DNA of 32,856 nt from Gammaproteobacteria bacterium. Lineage in GTDB: Bacteria > Pseudomonadota > Gammaproteobacteria > Arenicellales > JAANXG01. The notes beneath the pieces are model-generated. The model was given only the letters and a program-made list of their open reading frames with translations. It was not told where the DNA came from and searched no databases. The stretch is taken from the NCBI GenBank assembly GCA_024639325.1, contig JAHEIO010000042.1:1-32856 (forward strand). Direction: 5' to 3'. Both the position numbers and the translations under genes were made by a program. Numbering within the stretch: the first letter of the stretch is position 1; every line of letters begins with the position of its first letter. This document shows, one piece after another, positions 1 through 7,867 of this stretch.

Positions 1-69
1 TACATGTTCGAAGTCGGAGGACTCGACCTGCACCGCATCGCTTTCAGGAAGATCGATTCTCCCAAATAG
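1..69 (+). CDS. C-terminal end of an unidentified protein (partial)
   Basis: Reading frame 1 is open from the first base to a TAG at 67-69 and gives 22 residues ending in RKIDSPK. Third codon positions are mostly G or C and hydrophobic residues alternate with polar ones, as in a terminal beta strand. A gene ending here would converge on the minus-strand acyl-AMP ligase, with the GC-rich repeats between the two, which is the usual place for such repeats. The fragment is too short to name a family. The minus strand is also open over the same bases, so the strand is uncertain. Confidence 0.35.
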   Translation, partial: YMFEVGGLDLHRIAFRKIDSPK

Positions 70-100
70 CCCGTCGTTAGGCGATTCGGGCTGCGGCCCA

Positions 101-203
101 TCGCGGCGGGGCGCCGCTCCTACAACCCTGACCCATTGTATAAGGCGCGCCTCGCGCCGATGGCGAAAGGGTTCTATTGTAGGAGGCGCGCCTCGCGCCG
201 ATT
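101..203. repeat. GC-rich dispersed palindromic repeat, three units
   Basis: Three related GC-rich units lie between converging genes: 101-124 (contains GGGGCGCCGCTCCTACA), 143-161 (GGCGCGCCTCGCGCCGATG) and 178-203 (GTAGGAGGCGCGCCTCGCG). The first and third types recur in the same order and orientation at 21171-21220. An inverted AACCCT/AGGGTT pair (125-130, 168-173) could fold the middle part. Size, position and palindromic cores resemble REP-type intergenic repeats of gammaproteobacteria. A role as transcript 3' end or as the target of a REP-associated transposase is inference only. Confidence 0.7.
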
Positions 204-210
204 CTGCATC

Positions 211-1983
211 TCAGTCCGGAATCTCCGCGATTTTCGCCAACGCCGCGGCGATGAGGTCGGGCGTCACTTCGATTCGCGACTGGAAAGCGAGATCGCCGCT
301 GTGGAACAGCTTGCGACAAAAGAAGTGACGCTTTTTCCCACTCGTTGTCCGCGGTATCACCCGGGCCCGGCTGAACAGGATCAGGTCCACGGGGAAAGAC
401 TCGCGGGGCAGCCTCGCCAGCAGTGACGCGACTTCGCTGGGGCCCAGGCCCTTGTGCTTTTCTATCAGCACGATGATGGGGCCCGCGGGATCGTGGATGT
501 CCGTTTCGAACACCGCCACATTCTCGTGTGACACCTCCAGAAGATCGGCAAGCCGCTGCTCCATAGCGTTTACCATGAAGTTTTCACCGCTTCTTATGAT
601 GATGTTCTTGATCCTTTCTATGATGAAGAGCTCGCCGTCGATCAGAACACCCATGTCCCCTGTATTGACACGATGATCGTCGAATTCGTCGATTAGCCCT
701 TGTCTTCCATCGACATAGCCCAGGGCGACCGAACTTCCGTGAATCACGATCTCTCCCGCGTGTCCATCGCCCGCGACGGGAGCTCCATCCTCGTCGACCA
801 ATTCCAGGTTCATTCCTTCTATCGCGGTTCCCGCGGTACACGCTGCCACCATATTTTCAGGCACCGGCCCTTCGAGCTCCGATTGTTCGAAACCAGACTC
901 TCCCACGACTTCGATCTCCTCGTTCATGCCAATACTCTCCGGATCGATGAAGACGAAACGAGCCCGGTTTTCTGGGCGCGAGATCGTGGTGATGATCGTG
1001 GACTCCGCCAACCCGTAAGCCGGGCGGATCGTTTCACGGCGCACGCCGGAGCTCGAAAACCGGCGGCAGAACTCGCCGATGGTCGACATACGAATGGGCT
1101 CCGCGCCGATAAAAAAGTGCTTGACGCCTGAAAGGTCGAGTTCGGCCATGTCCTTCTCGGAAATCCTCGAGCAATAGTCGTAGCCGAAATTAGGCGCCGT
1201 GGTAATCGTGCACCGGTGCTCGCTCATCCCGCGCAGCCACAGCACGGGACGTTTTATGAACTGGGTGGGCGTCATTATGTACAGCGAGTAACGGTTGCAA
1301 AAACAAAATAGAACCGTGCCAACCAGACCCATATCATGGAACAGCGGCAGCCACGAAACCATGCGCTCGTTCTCGTCCATGGCCACTGCGGTCCGGATAC
1401 CGTGCACGTTGGCCAGGATATTGCCGTGCGATATGGCCACCGCCTTATGGTCACCCGTCGAAGAACTGGTGGTCTGGAAAAAGGCCACGTCGTCCCGGCC
1501 GGGCATGCGATCCAATGCGGCACTCGGCCGGATATCGCAGTCACCCAGCGGTGATTCACCAATTCGAATCACCGCTACGGCGGCGGGAACTTCGCGATGA
1601 AACTTCTCCTGAATATTATCCTCCAGCACCACGATCGCCGGTCTGTCGAAGCGCAACCCCCAGTGACGAATCCTTTCAACAAGCGCTTCGTGGCTGCCCA
1701 GCGCCCTGGGCATCGGGAATATCATCGGGATCAAACCGGCGGAAATCGCGCCATAGAACGCGACCAGCGTCGCGTAAGGCGAATGGCAGGCAATCATGCA
1801 AACCGTCCCGGGCCCGTGGCCCGCATCACGAAGTCGGCTGCCAAACGCGTAGGATCTCATAACGAGTTCGGCGTAGGGAACGTGGTCGTAGTCGCGGGAA
1901 GACGTGTTCCAGAAGTGCATGCCGCGCGACGATTGATTACCGCGTGTATGATCCAACATTACATCGAGTAGATTCGAAGCCAT
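211..1983 (-). CDS. Fatty-acyl-AMP ligase (FAAL-like, AMP-binding)
   Basis: This 590-residue ANL-superfamily enzyme is predicted to activate a fatty acid as acyl-AMP and pass it to a carrier protein. Visible motifs are the ATP-binding loop TTSSSTGDHKAV (171-182), the FAAL-typical WLPLFHDMGL (211-220), TTAPNFGYDYC (261-271), a PAYGLAES region, VNTGDMG (the adenylate-binding aspartate) and a C-terminal RTTSGKKR carrying the adenylation lysine. Full length for the family. The carrier-protein gene ends 25 bases upstream, which supports transfer to that ACP rather than to CoA. No PKS or NRPS gene is present in the window, so the final product is unknown. No strong ribosome binding site is seen before the ATG. 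A CoA-ligase activity is the main alternative. Confidence 0.88.
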   Translation of the reverse strand: MASNLLDVMLDHTRGNQSSRGMHFWNTSSRDYDHVPYAELVMRSYAFGSRLRDAGHGPGTVCMIACHSPYATLVAFYGAISAGLIPMIFPMPRALGSHEALVERIRHWGLRFDRPAIVVLEDNIQEKFHREVPAAVAVIRIGESPLGDCDIRPSAALDRMPGRDDVAFFQTTSSSTGDHKAVAISHGNILANVHGIRTAVAMDENERMVSWLPLFHDMGLVGTVLFCFCNRYSLYIMTPTQFIKRPVLWLRGMSEHRCTITTAPNFGYDYCSRISEKDMAELDLSGVKHFFIGAEPIRMSTIGEFCRRFSSSGVRRETIRPAYGLAESTIITTISRPENRARFVFIDPESIGMNEEIEVVGESGFEQSELEGPVPENMVAACTAGTAIEGMNLELVDEDGAPVAGDGHAGEIVIHGSSVALGYVDGRQGLIDEFDDHRVNTGDMGVLIDGELFIIERIKNIIIRSGENFMVNAMEQRLADLLEVSHENVAVFETDIHDPAGPIIVLIEKHKGLGPSEVASLLARLPRESFPVDLILFSRARVIPRTTSGKKRHFFCRKLFHSGDLAFQSRIEVTPDLIAAALAKIAEIPD

Positions 1984-2008
1984 GGCGGGCGTACTGCGAT
2001 AATCGATA

Positions 2009-2263
2009 TCAGCCCGCGGCGTTGTCCTGTTTGCTCATGATGACGCGGACCACGTCGTCAACCGTTGAAAGGTCCGCGGCCTCGCTGTCGGACAGCTCGA
2101 TGCCGAAATGTTCTTCCATGGCAAGCACCAGTTCAATCCGCGCAAAAGAATCAAGGCCACTCTCTTCGAGGTGAAGATCGGGTTTCAGATTTTCCCGTTT
2201 GATCTTGGTTTTCTCGGACAGAATCGTTGCAACTTCCGCGATTATCGTCTGATAATCCCCCAT
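2009..2263 (-). CDS. Acyl carrier protein
   Basis: An 84-residue carrier protein with the phosphopantetheine site in ESGLDSF, Ser39. Helix II follows as ARIELVLAMEEHFGIEL, acidic as usual for ACPs. The start at 2263 is chosen over a more upstream ATG because AGAGGTAG sits 5 bases before it and the length then fits a free-standing ACP. Phe replaces the usual Leu or Met after the serine, as in specialised rather than housekeeping ACPs. It lies directly upstream of the acyl-AMP ligase and is probably its acyl acceptor and cotranscribed with it. The gene is divergent from the acyltransferase at 2362, across about 98 bases that must hold both promoters. Confidence 0.92.
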   Translation of the reverse strand: MGDYQTIIAEVATILSEKTKIKRENLKPDLHLEESGLDSFARIELVLAMEEHFGIELSDSEAADLSTVDDVVRVIMSKQDNAAG

Positions 2264-2361
2264 TCGTTCTACCTCTTGAATACGACGCCAGACTCCATTA
2301 CCCACAGCCCGGCCAAAAACATGTGGCGGCATTATAACTTAATCACTGTTCGAATCACCGC

Positions 2362-3018
2362 ATGCTGAAATCAGTGCGGGACAAGGTCGCGATGGCGGTT
2401 TTACCGAGGATCGTCTGGGCATATCTAAAATTTACTGTCCTGACTTCCCGCGTGTCGATGCACGGGTCGGCATTTCCCAACCGACTTTCACGACAGGGAC
2501 AAGGATTCATCTACGCCTTCTGGCACAACCGGCAAATCCTGCTGCCTGTGTTGCGAAGAAACGAAAACATTCACTGCCTGATATCATCCAGCCGGGACGG
2601 TGAGTACGTCGCTCGGGTGGCGGCCCTATTCGGCAAGTCAGCGATACGCGGCTCCTCCACGCGAGGCGGCTTCGAGGCCATGAAACAGATCATTCGCGTC
2701 CTGGCGAAAGGCGGCATCGTGGCAATCACACCAGACGGCCCCCTTGGACCCGCCAACGAGGTTCAGCCCGGCGTGGTCCAGGTATCCCGCGCGCAGGGTG
2801 CGCCGGTTATACCGGTAGCTTTCGATGCGAGCAGGAAAAAAGTGTTTGCGAGCTGGGATCGCTATATTCTCCCGGTCCCCTTCAGCAGAATCGCGGTCGT
2901 ATTCGGCGAGCCGATCTGCATTGAAAAAACAGAGTCCATCGAGGCGGGCAGCGAAAGACTCAAGCACGCCCTGGACGCGGTTACGTCCGAAACCACCCGG
3001 CTTATATCCGGAAGATAA
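2362..3018 (+). CDS. DUF374 lysophospholipid acyltransferase-family protein
   Basis: A 218-residue protein with the DUF374 signature: FWHNR (53-57), SSRDGE (76-81), RGGFEAM and TPDGPLGPANEVQPG (123 onward). DUF374 belongs to the lysophospholipid/lipid A acyltransferase clan; its members are inner-membrane-associated and in several bacteria are tied to lipid A or LPS modification, although most are uncharacterised. There is no clear transmembrane segment, only a hydrophobic N-terminal stretch. Divergent placement next to an acyl-AMP ligase and ACP suggests a shared lipid-modifying role, with this enzyme a possible user of the acyl-ACP. No clear Shine-Dalgarno sequence precedes the ATG. Confidence 0.85.
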   Translation: MLKSVRDKVAMAVLPRIVWAYLKFTVLTSRVSMHGSAFPNRLSRQGQGFIYAFWHNRQILLPVLRRNENIHCLISSSRDGEYVARVAALFGKSAIRGSSTRGGFEAMKQIIRVLAKGGIVAITPDGPLGPANEVQPGVVQVSRAQGAPVIPVAFDASRKKVFASWDRYILPVPFSRIAVVFGEPICIEKTESIEAGSERLKHALDAVTSETTRLISGR

Positions 3019-3080
3019 AATTTTGATTGTGTAACCGGATTAACGTTACGCCAAACGTAGTTCAAGAAAGAAACGGTGGG

Positions 3081-3593
3081 CTAAGCCTTGTGGCGATGTC
3101 TGTGGGCGGCGACTCGGCACCGCGTCGAACAAAACTTGGCACCTCGCCGCGCCACAAAGGATTCTGCGCAATGCCGGCAGTTGGTTTGCGGTCGTGCCGC
3201 ACGACGTTGTCTTGCCTGGGCGGCTAACAGCTTCTTGAAACAATCGATGCCACAAACGAAATTCCTCGGAATAGGGTAATCGGAGAGGAATCCCGTGATC
3301 TGATGCTGGGCCGTGTCAACCTGGATCCAGCCGCGCTGCTGTATCGTGCGACCACAATGTACACATAGAGCCGGAGACGTCGGAAATTTCTTGGAGTCGC
3401 GGACCTGTTTCAGTAACTGGGGTACATGTGCATTTTCAATACCTTTTGGCCCCTGATGCGCTTTGGAATGTTCGCAGAAAATGGTCACCCGGTTCCTGCT
3501 TCCAGCCAGATCGTGGCGAATCCGGTAGATACGACGTCGCTTGTCGCTTCTGCAAAGCTGGCAGGTCGCCTCGATGGGTTTGAAGTAGGTCAT
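3081..3593 (-). CDS. Cysteine-rich, probable multi-zinc-binding protein
   Basis: A 170-residue protein that I do not recognise as a named family. Cysteines come in metal-site-like pairs: C11/C14, C77/C80, C114/C118, C139/C142 and C155/C159, with a single C40. The last two pairs form a treble-clef-like ribbon, NCRHC followed 13 residues later by CSTRCR, before a basic His/Arg-rich tail. The arrangement suggests three zinc sites and possible nucleic-acid binding. It is soluble, with no signal peptide or membrane segment. The ORF is clean with GC-rich codons. It is followed on the plus side by the DUF374 gene in convergent orientation. Confidence 0.7.
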   Translation of the reverse strand: MTYFKPIEATCQLCRSDKRRRIYRIRHDLAGSRNRVTIFCEHSKAHQGPKGIENAHVPQLLKQVRDSKKFPTSPALCVHCGRTIQQRGWIQVDTAQHQITGFLSDYPIPRNFVCGIDCFKKLLAAQARQRRAARPQTNCRHCAESFVARRGAKFCSTRCRVAAHRHRHKA

Positions 3594-3686
3594 ATGCTTT
3601 CAATCTCCGGCAAGTATGGCCCGGCCGTCTTGGCCAAATCGTCCTGCCAGTATAGCACTATGCTACTCGTTACATCACGCTTCGAT

Positions 3687-3947
3687 TTAATCCGCATCGG
3701 GCATCCGGCTTCGTTGGATTGACGCGCCGAGTTGATCACGTTCTTGCTTGTATTGGTCGTATCCTACGTTGGACTGATCCCTGCAATCGTCAAATTCCGG
3801 CGACGATACCTGTTGACAACGCATCCGTTCGCTGGACTCAAATCCGCCATACCATGCACGATTCGAACACCCTTGCATCGAGAACAAAGTCAAAACAATT
3901 ACCATAACGCCAAACAATCTAAACGGCCGGGAGATCCAGTGGTTCAT
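3687..3947 (-). CDS. Small putative lipoprotein
   Basis: An 86-residue protein with a basic start, a hydrophobic stretch (about residues 9-24, LFGVMVIVLTLF) and then SMQGC, an imperfect lipobox because Met-Gln replaces the usual Leu-Ala at -3/-2. The mature part is short and polar, with a CQQVSSPEFDDC pair and a YDQYKQERDQL segment typical of small envelope lipoproteins. The stop of the GFA gene lies three bases before its ATG (TGA GTA ATG), so translational coupling is likely. Function unknown. If the lipobox is not processed it would be a membrane-anchored periplasmic protein. Confidence 0.6.
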   Translation of the reverse strand: MNHWISRPFRLFGVMVIVLTLFSMQGCSNRAWYGGFESSERMRCQQVSSPEFDDCRDQSNVGYDQYKQERDQLGASIQRSRMPDAD

Positions 3948-3950
3948 TAC

Positions 3951-4463
3951 TCAATCCTTGCCGGACATATCCGAACATTGCGCGCGTTTCGCTCCCGCCT
4001 GTGTCCTTGCGGCCGTCCATTGCCGCATCAGTTCTTCGTCGCTCGGAGGCTCGGTGTCGTAACATGTATCATGGTCCGGATTGACCCTCAGCCACGCTTG
4101 CTTTCTTTTTATCCACAGATGGCAGGTCGGCCGCAGCCAGGTCGAATCGTCCAGACTTCCTGCTTTGATGCTGAGAATATCCATACCATCGTCGGTTGCG
4201 TGATAGATGCGGGTGCCGCACGTGTCGCAAAAGGCACAGATCTTTTCCGCGCCGCTGTCGCCTCTGGTGGACCAGAAAGACAACTTTCCGGACGTGAACT
4301 CAACCGCGTCGCGATGTACCCACATCGACATACCGAATGCACTGGAAGACTGTTTTTGACAGTGCAGGCAGTGGCACACATAAAGAGCCTTCGGCGCATC
4401 GCTCAATCTGTACCTGACCTGGCCGCACTGGCAGCCTCCGGTTGACCCCATATGCGTATTCAT
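3951..4463 (-). CDS. GFA family (glutathione-dependent formaldehyde-activating-like) protein
   Basis: A 170-residue zinc-binding protein of the GFA/CENP-V fold: GGCQCGQVRY near the N-terminus (C11, C13), CHCLHCQKQSSSAFG (C30, C32, C35) and CAFCDTCGTRIYH (C76, C79, C82), the seven cysteines of the two zinc centres. Family members are annotated as formaldehyde-glutathione activating enzymes, but most, including this one, have no proven substrate, and no formaldehyde pathway gene is nearby. An internal start at Met5 is possible. It sits 19 bases after the PLP enzyme and is coupled to the small lipoprotein downstream. Confidence 0.88.
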   Translation of the reverse strand: MNTHMGSTGGCQCGQVRYRLSDAPKALYVCHCLHCQKQSSSAFGMSMWVHRDAVEFTSGKLSFWSTRGDSGAEKICAFCDTCGTRIYHATDDGMDILSIKAGSLDDSTWLRPTCHLWIKRKQAWLRVNPDHDTCYDTEPPSDEELMRQWTAARTQAGAKRAQCSDMSGKD

Positions 4464-4482
4464 TGGAGAAATAACTTACAGT

Positions 4483-5745
4483 CTACAACGCCTGCTCCAG
4501 ATCCCGAATCAGATCTTCCTCGTCTTCGATACCCACCGAGAATCTAACCATTCCGTCCGAGATGCCCATCGAAGCCCGGCGTTCCGGGCCCATTTCGTAA
4601 AAGATGGTATGGGCGACCGGTATGGCCAGCGTGCGGTTGTCGCCCAGGTTGCTCGATTTGACGATTAGATCGAGATTATTCAGGAACCTGAAGCAGTCCA
4701 CGCCGTCGGCAAGTTCTATACTCAAAATCGTTCCATAGGCGCCAAACAGCCGGCTGGCGCGGTCATGCTCGGGATGGCCGTCCTCGCCGGGATAGAAAAC
4801 CCGGCTAACCGACTTGTGCGAACCCAGATACCCGGCCATTGCCATCGCATTTTCACAGGCACGCGCCATCCTCAAACCCAGGGTTTCCGCGCCCACTGCG
4901 AGCATGTGCGCTGAATCGGAGGACAGCGTCGCACCGCTGTCGCGCAGCCCCTTCTTCCGTACCTGTAACAGGCCCCACTTCTGCTCGTCGCCCTTTTTGT
5001 ACTGGTCATATATATGAGGATACGACGCCCAGTCGAACAGTCCGGTATCCGTTACCGAGCCGCCCAGTACATTGCCGTGGCCTCCGATATACTTGGTCAA
5101 CGAGTGAATGACGAGGTGGGTGCCGACGGAGGCGGGTTGAAAAAGATACGGCGTTGTCAGCGTATTGTCCACGATGTACAGCAGGCCGGCTTCCCCGCAC
5201 AGTTTGCCGATTCCTTCGAGATCCGCGACCTGCGTTCGAGGATTTGCAATGGTTTCGACGAAAACGACTTTGGTGTTCGACCTGATCTCGGAAGCGACAG
5301 TCCCGGTCGACGTCGAGTCCACGAAACTGACTTCGACGCCGAACTGTCTGAAGGTTTTGAACAGGCTGTCGGTGTTCCCGAACAGGAAGGAACTCGCGAT
5401 CAAATGATCTCCTGCACGCAACAGCGTCAGTAAAGTGGCGCAGATAGCCGCCATGCCGGTGGCAAAACACACCGTCGACACACCGTTTTCCATCAGGGTG
5501 ATCTTATCCTCAAGAGCCGCGACCGTTGGGTTACCTTGCCTGCCGTAAGCGTATCCCTGCTGCTTACCCTGAAAAACCGCGGCCAGATCCTCCGCCCTTT
5601 CATAACCAAAAGCAACGGAGTTGTGGATCGGTTTGTGAAGCGAACCGTGCTCGATGTTTTTCTGTCTGTCGCAGTGCAGAATACTCGTGGTAAACCCTTT
5701 CCTGTGCGGACCACGGTTTACAATGGGTTTGACTTTCGGGCTCAT
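4483..5745 (-). CDS. Cystathionine gamma-synthase-family PLP enzyme
   Basis: A 420-residue fold-type I PLP enzyme of the Cys/Met metabolism family. The PLP lysine is in SLTKYIGGHGNVLGG (Lys218), the ring-stacking region is in CFATGMAAI (93-101) and the PLP aspartate is in YIVDNTLTTPY (Asp193). The family makes or breaks C-S bonds (cystathionine gamma-synthase or lyase, O-acyl-homoserine sulfhydrylase, methionine gamma-lyase); the motifs do not settle which reaction. It lies 10 bases after the ferredoxin-NADP reductase, so the two are probably cotranscribed. No Shine-Dalgarno sequence is visible before the ATG, consistent with coupling to the upstream gene. Confidence 0.87.
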   Translation of the reverse strand: MSPKVKPIVNRGPHRKGFTTSILHCDRQKNIEHGSLHKPIHNSVAFGYERAEDLAAVFQGKQQGYAYGRQGNPTVAALEDKITLMENGVSTVCFATGMAAICATLLTLLRAGDHLIASSFLFGNTDSLFKTFRQFGVEVSFVDSTSTGTVASEIRSNTKVVFVETIANPRTQVADLEGIGKLCGEAGLLYIVDNTLTTPYLFQPASVGTHLVIHSLTKYIGGHGNVLGGSVTDTGLFDWASYPHIYDQYKKGDEQKWGLLQVRKKGLRDSGATLSSDSAHMLAVGAETLGLRMARACENAMAMAGYLGSHKSVSRVFYPGEDGHPEHDRASRLFGAYGTILSIELADGVDCFRFLNNLDLIVKSSNLGDNRTLAIPVAHTIFYEMGPERRASMGISDGMVRFSVGIEDEEDLIRDLEQAL

Positions 5746-5755
5746 TGTCGTTTAG

Positions 5756-6784
5756 TTACACCGCATCTTTTAGTCCCAGACGCTCATGCAGCCTGGTACT
5801 GGTTGTAGTGTACTGCAAGTGGATCGTTGCCTCTGGATCCAGATGCTGCTTCACTGCGAATGACGCCAGAGCCGCCTCGTGGAACCCACTCAATATCAGT
5901 TTTTTCTTACCGGGATAGTTATTGATATCACCGATCGCAAACACACCCGGGATGCTAGTCTGAAATTTCTCCGTGTCGACCATGATCTGATTCTTGACGC
6001 GGTCCAAACCCCATTCCGCGATGGGCCCGAGCTTTGGCGACAGCCCATAGAAAACCAGCAGATGGTCGAGTTCTATGTCGCGGGTGACCGAATCTGCTCC
6101 GAGTACGCCCAGCGTTTTCAGAACTTCACCCTGCCGCTGAAGGCTTACGACGTTGCCCTGCATGAATCCGGCTTCACCGCGCGCGACGCATCTCATGAAC
6201 TTCGACACCGATGCCGGCGCCGCCCTGAAAGTTTTCGACCGGTGAATCAGCGTAACTTCACGGGCGACACCTTGCAGCTCCAACGCCCAGTCCAGGGCGG
6301 AATCACCGCCACCGAGAACGACGATGCGCGCGCCTGCAAAAGTATCCGGGTCGGACACCCGGTAGTGGATCACCCTGTCTTCCAGGTCATCGATGTCGTT
6401 GAACTTAAGCCTGCGCGGCTGGAATGCGCCCACACCGGCCGCGATGACTACGGTCTTTGCGTTGAATTCTGTTCCGCTGCTCGTGCGCAGATAAAATCTA
6501 GCATCCTCGAGCCTCTTAACGACCTGCACTTCCTGACCCAGATGAAATGCCGGACTGAAGGGCTGGATCTGTTTGAGTAATCGATCCACCAGTTCCTGTG
6601 CGTCGCATACCGGCAGCGCAGGGATGTCGTAGATGGGCTTGTCCGGATACAGCTCAGAGCACTGCCCGCCCGGCTGCGGCAATGTATCCACGACATGGGC
6701 GTGGATATCGAGCAAACCCAGTTCGAATACCTGGAATAGTCCTGCAGGACCAGCACCGATAATCAGTGCGTCGGCATCGATCAT
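5756..6784 (-). CDS. Ferredoxin--NADP+ reductase, type 2 (thioredoxin-reductase-like)
   Basis: A 342-residue flavoprotein with the FAD motif GAGPAG (10-15), the NADP motif GGGDSA (158-163) and the second FAD motif FAIGDIN. The CxxC redox pair of thioredoxin reductase is absent, and the C-terminal extension reads YTTTSTRLHERLGL, both characteristic of the type 2 FNR family. It transfers electrons between NADPH and ferredoxin or flavodoxin in the cytoplasm. Its ATG overlaps the stop of a 33-codon ORF (ATGA), so translation may depend on that ORF. The downstream gene is the PLP enzyme. Confidence 0.92.
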   Translation of the reverse strand: MIDADALIIGAGPAGLFQVFELGLLDIHAHVVDTLPQPGGQCSELYPDKPIYDIPALPVCDAQELVDRLLKQIQPFSPAFHLGQEVQVVKRLEDARFYLRTSSGTEFNAKTVVIAAGVGAFQPRRLKFNDIDDLEDRVIHYRVSDPDTFAGARIVVLGGGDSALDWALELQGVAREVTLIHRSKTFRAAPASVSKFMRCVARGEAGFMQGNVVSLQRQGEVLKTLGVLGADSVTRDIELDHLLVFYGLSPKLGPIAEWGLDRVKNQIMVDTEKFQTSIPGVFAIGDINNYPGKKKLILSGFHEAALASFAVKQHLDPEATIHLQYTTTSTRLHERLGLKDAV

Positions 6785-6882
6785 CGTCGTTTCTCCACGT
6801 CCTTTTCGATGGTTGGGGTGAGTAGAACGTAGCCGTTGGCACCCGATGGGTCCCCGACATGAGTTACTGAAATATGCGGCAT
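6781..6882 (-). CDS. 33-codon small ORF overlapping the FNR start
   Basis: A short ORF, too short for usual gene calling, starting MPHISVTHVGD and ending EKDVEKRR. AGAGGA lies about 6 bases before its ATG, a better ribosome binding site than that of the FNR, and its TGA overlaps the FNR ATG as ATGA. The frame is also open upstream to an ATG at 6912. It could be a translated leader or coupling peptide, or the remnant of a larger gene; I recognise no family. Translation is inferred from the ribosome binding site and the overlap only. Confidence 0.5.
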   Translation of the reverse strand: MPHISVTHVGDPSGANGYVLLTPTIEKDVEKRR

Positions 6883-7278
6883 GAAATCCTCTTGCAGATG
6901 AACGAAAAGCATACCGGGGTCGTTGATTGAGGGGGCAAACGCTTACGAATCCCGGCCTGAAAACTGCGGGGAAGCGCGGGTATCGACTTGGGTCTGGGTA
7001 AAGGTAACTAAGGCGTTGGATTCAAACCTGCGAGCGATACCATGCGATCCCCATGGTACAGACGCAACAGCACGACTCCATCCGCATGGGTGACGGGGTT
7101 AATACGCATGATATGGTCTGAACCAAGGACACCGCCGCATCCTAGCAATCTATCCGATGCTCCGCAAGCGCGGTTTTCCGGTTAATCCAGGACGCCGCGC
7201 CGTTACCGGCCTGACGAGAAAATAGCTGCGCCGAGCTCTTAATTTTATTGACGAACGGTAAATTTCGCCCAACAATTA
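6883..7278. other. Intergenic region between divergent transcripts, no gene seen
   Basis: About 400 bases without a convincing coding frame between the FNR operon (minus) and the FimV-like gene (plus). It should hold both promoters. The visible structure is one perfect 7-base inverted repeat at 7038-7058. Near the right end TTGACG (7248-7253) is a fair -35 candidate; 17 bases later is AACAAT, a weak -10. No known riboswitch fold was recognised by eye. Confidence 0.6.
7038..7058. promoter_or_regulatory. Perfect inverted repeat TACCATG-N7-CATGGTA
   Basis: Two 7-base arms, 7038-7044 and 7052-7058, separated by 7 bases in an otherwise gene-free divergent region. The geometry fits a dimeric regulator operator or a small RNA hairpin. 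No U-run follows on either strand, so an intrinsic terminator is unlikely. Function is inference. Confidence 0.35.
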
Positions 7279-7854
7279 ATGAAAACATGTTGGTGGCAAC
7301 TGATGAACACTGGCAACGGAAATCTAGACCAAACAGTCGAACTGCTTCGCGATCTTATCGAACGATCCCCGGCGGATCCCCGCAATCGCCTGCGATTGCT
7401 GGAGCTTCTTCATGCCAACGGCCGGAAATACGAATTCGTCGTGGAAGCCCACCAATACAAAGACAAATGCGATCTCACCTTCGATACGAACTGGGGTCAG
7501 GTATGCGAAATGGGAAAAGAACTCGATCCGGGAAACGAGTTATTCGGAAAACTGCCTAGAGTGAAAAGCCAGCGCCCCAACAACGGGCGCTCCTCGGGAA
7601 CACGCCTCAGAACCAGGTCACGTCCGGTTCAACAACCAAAACCGGAGCAGGCCAAACCTGACCGGCAGCCTGAACAAGAAGCCCCGGTTCAGAAAAATTC
7701 ACACGATGGTTCCGATCGGCGCGAGTTTACTGAACGGCGTGCGGAAGATCGCCGCAAGAACTTTTCGGCATGGTTCGGCGAGGAGCGCAGGAAGTATCAG
7801 CGGCGACGGAAAAGACGCCGCGGGGCAGATTCCAGCTTGCGCAGGAAATCCTAG
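7279..7854 (+). CDS. FimV-like TPR protein with a basic tail
   Basis: Up to 191 residues. The N-terminal part resembles the TPR-like C-terminal module of FimV and related proteins: LDQTVELLRDLIERSPADP and NRLRLLELLHANGR, then a W..VCEMGKELDPGNELF ending. The second half is low-complexity, Pro/Gln/Glu-rich and then strongly basic (RRKYQRRRKRRRG), with no membrane segment. Two starts are possible, 7279 and 7303. If TTGACG at 7248 is the -35 box, the transcript would start after the first ATG and favour 7303, where GGTGG lies a few bases upstream. The basic tail suggests binding to nucleic acid or the membrane surface. Convergent with the FMN reductase. Confidence 0.6.
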   Translation: MKTCWWQLMNTGNGNLDQTVELLRDLIERSPADPRNRLRLLELLHANGRKYEFVVEAHQYKDKCDLTFDTNWGQVCEMGKELDPGNELFGKLPRVKSQRPNNGRSSGTRLRTRSRPVQQPKPEQAKPDRQPEQEAPVQKNSHDGSDRREFTERRAEDRRKNFSAWFGEERRKYQRRRKRRRGADSSLRRKS

Positions 7855-7867
7855 TCGCGGGCGTCCT

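Noticed and set aside
77-426. Short overlapping frames near the left edge
   Set aside because: They run through the GC-rich repeats or antisense to the acyl-AMP ligase and have no coding signature.
3732-4445. 237-codon open frame on the plus strand
   Set aside because: Antisense to the GFA protein and the lipoprotein; no ribosome binding site and no recognisable domain.
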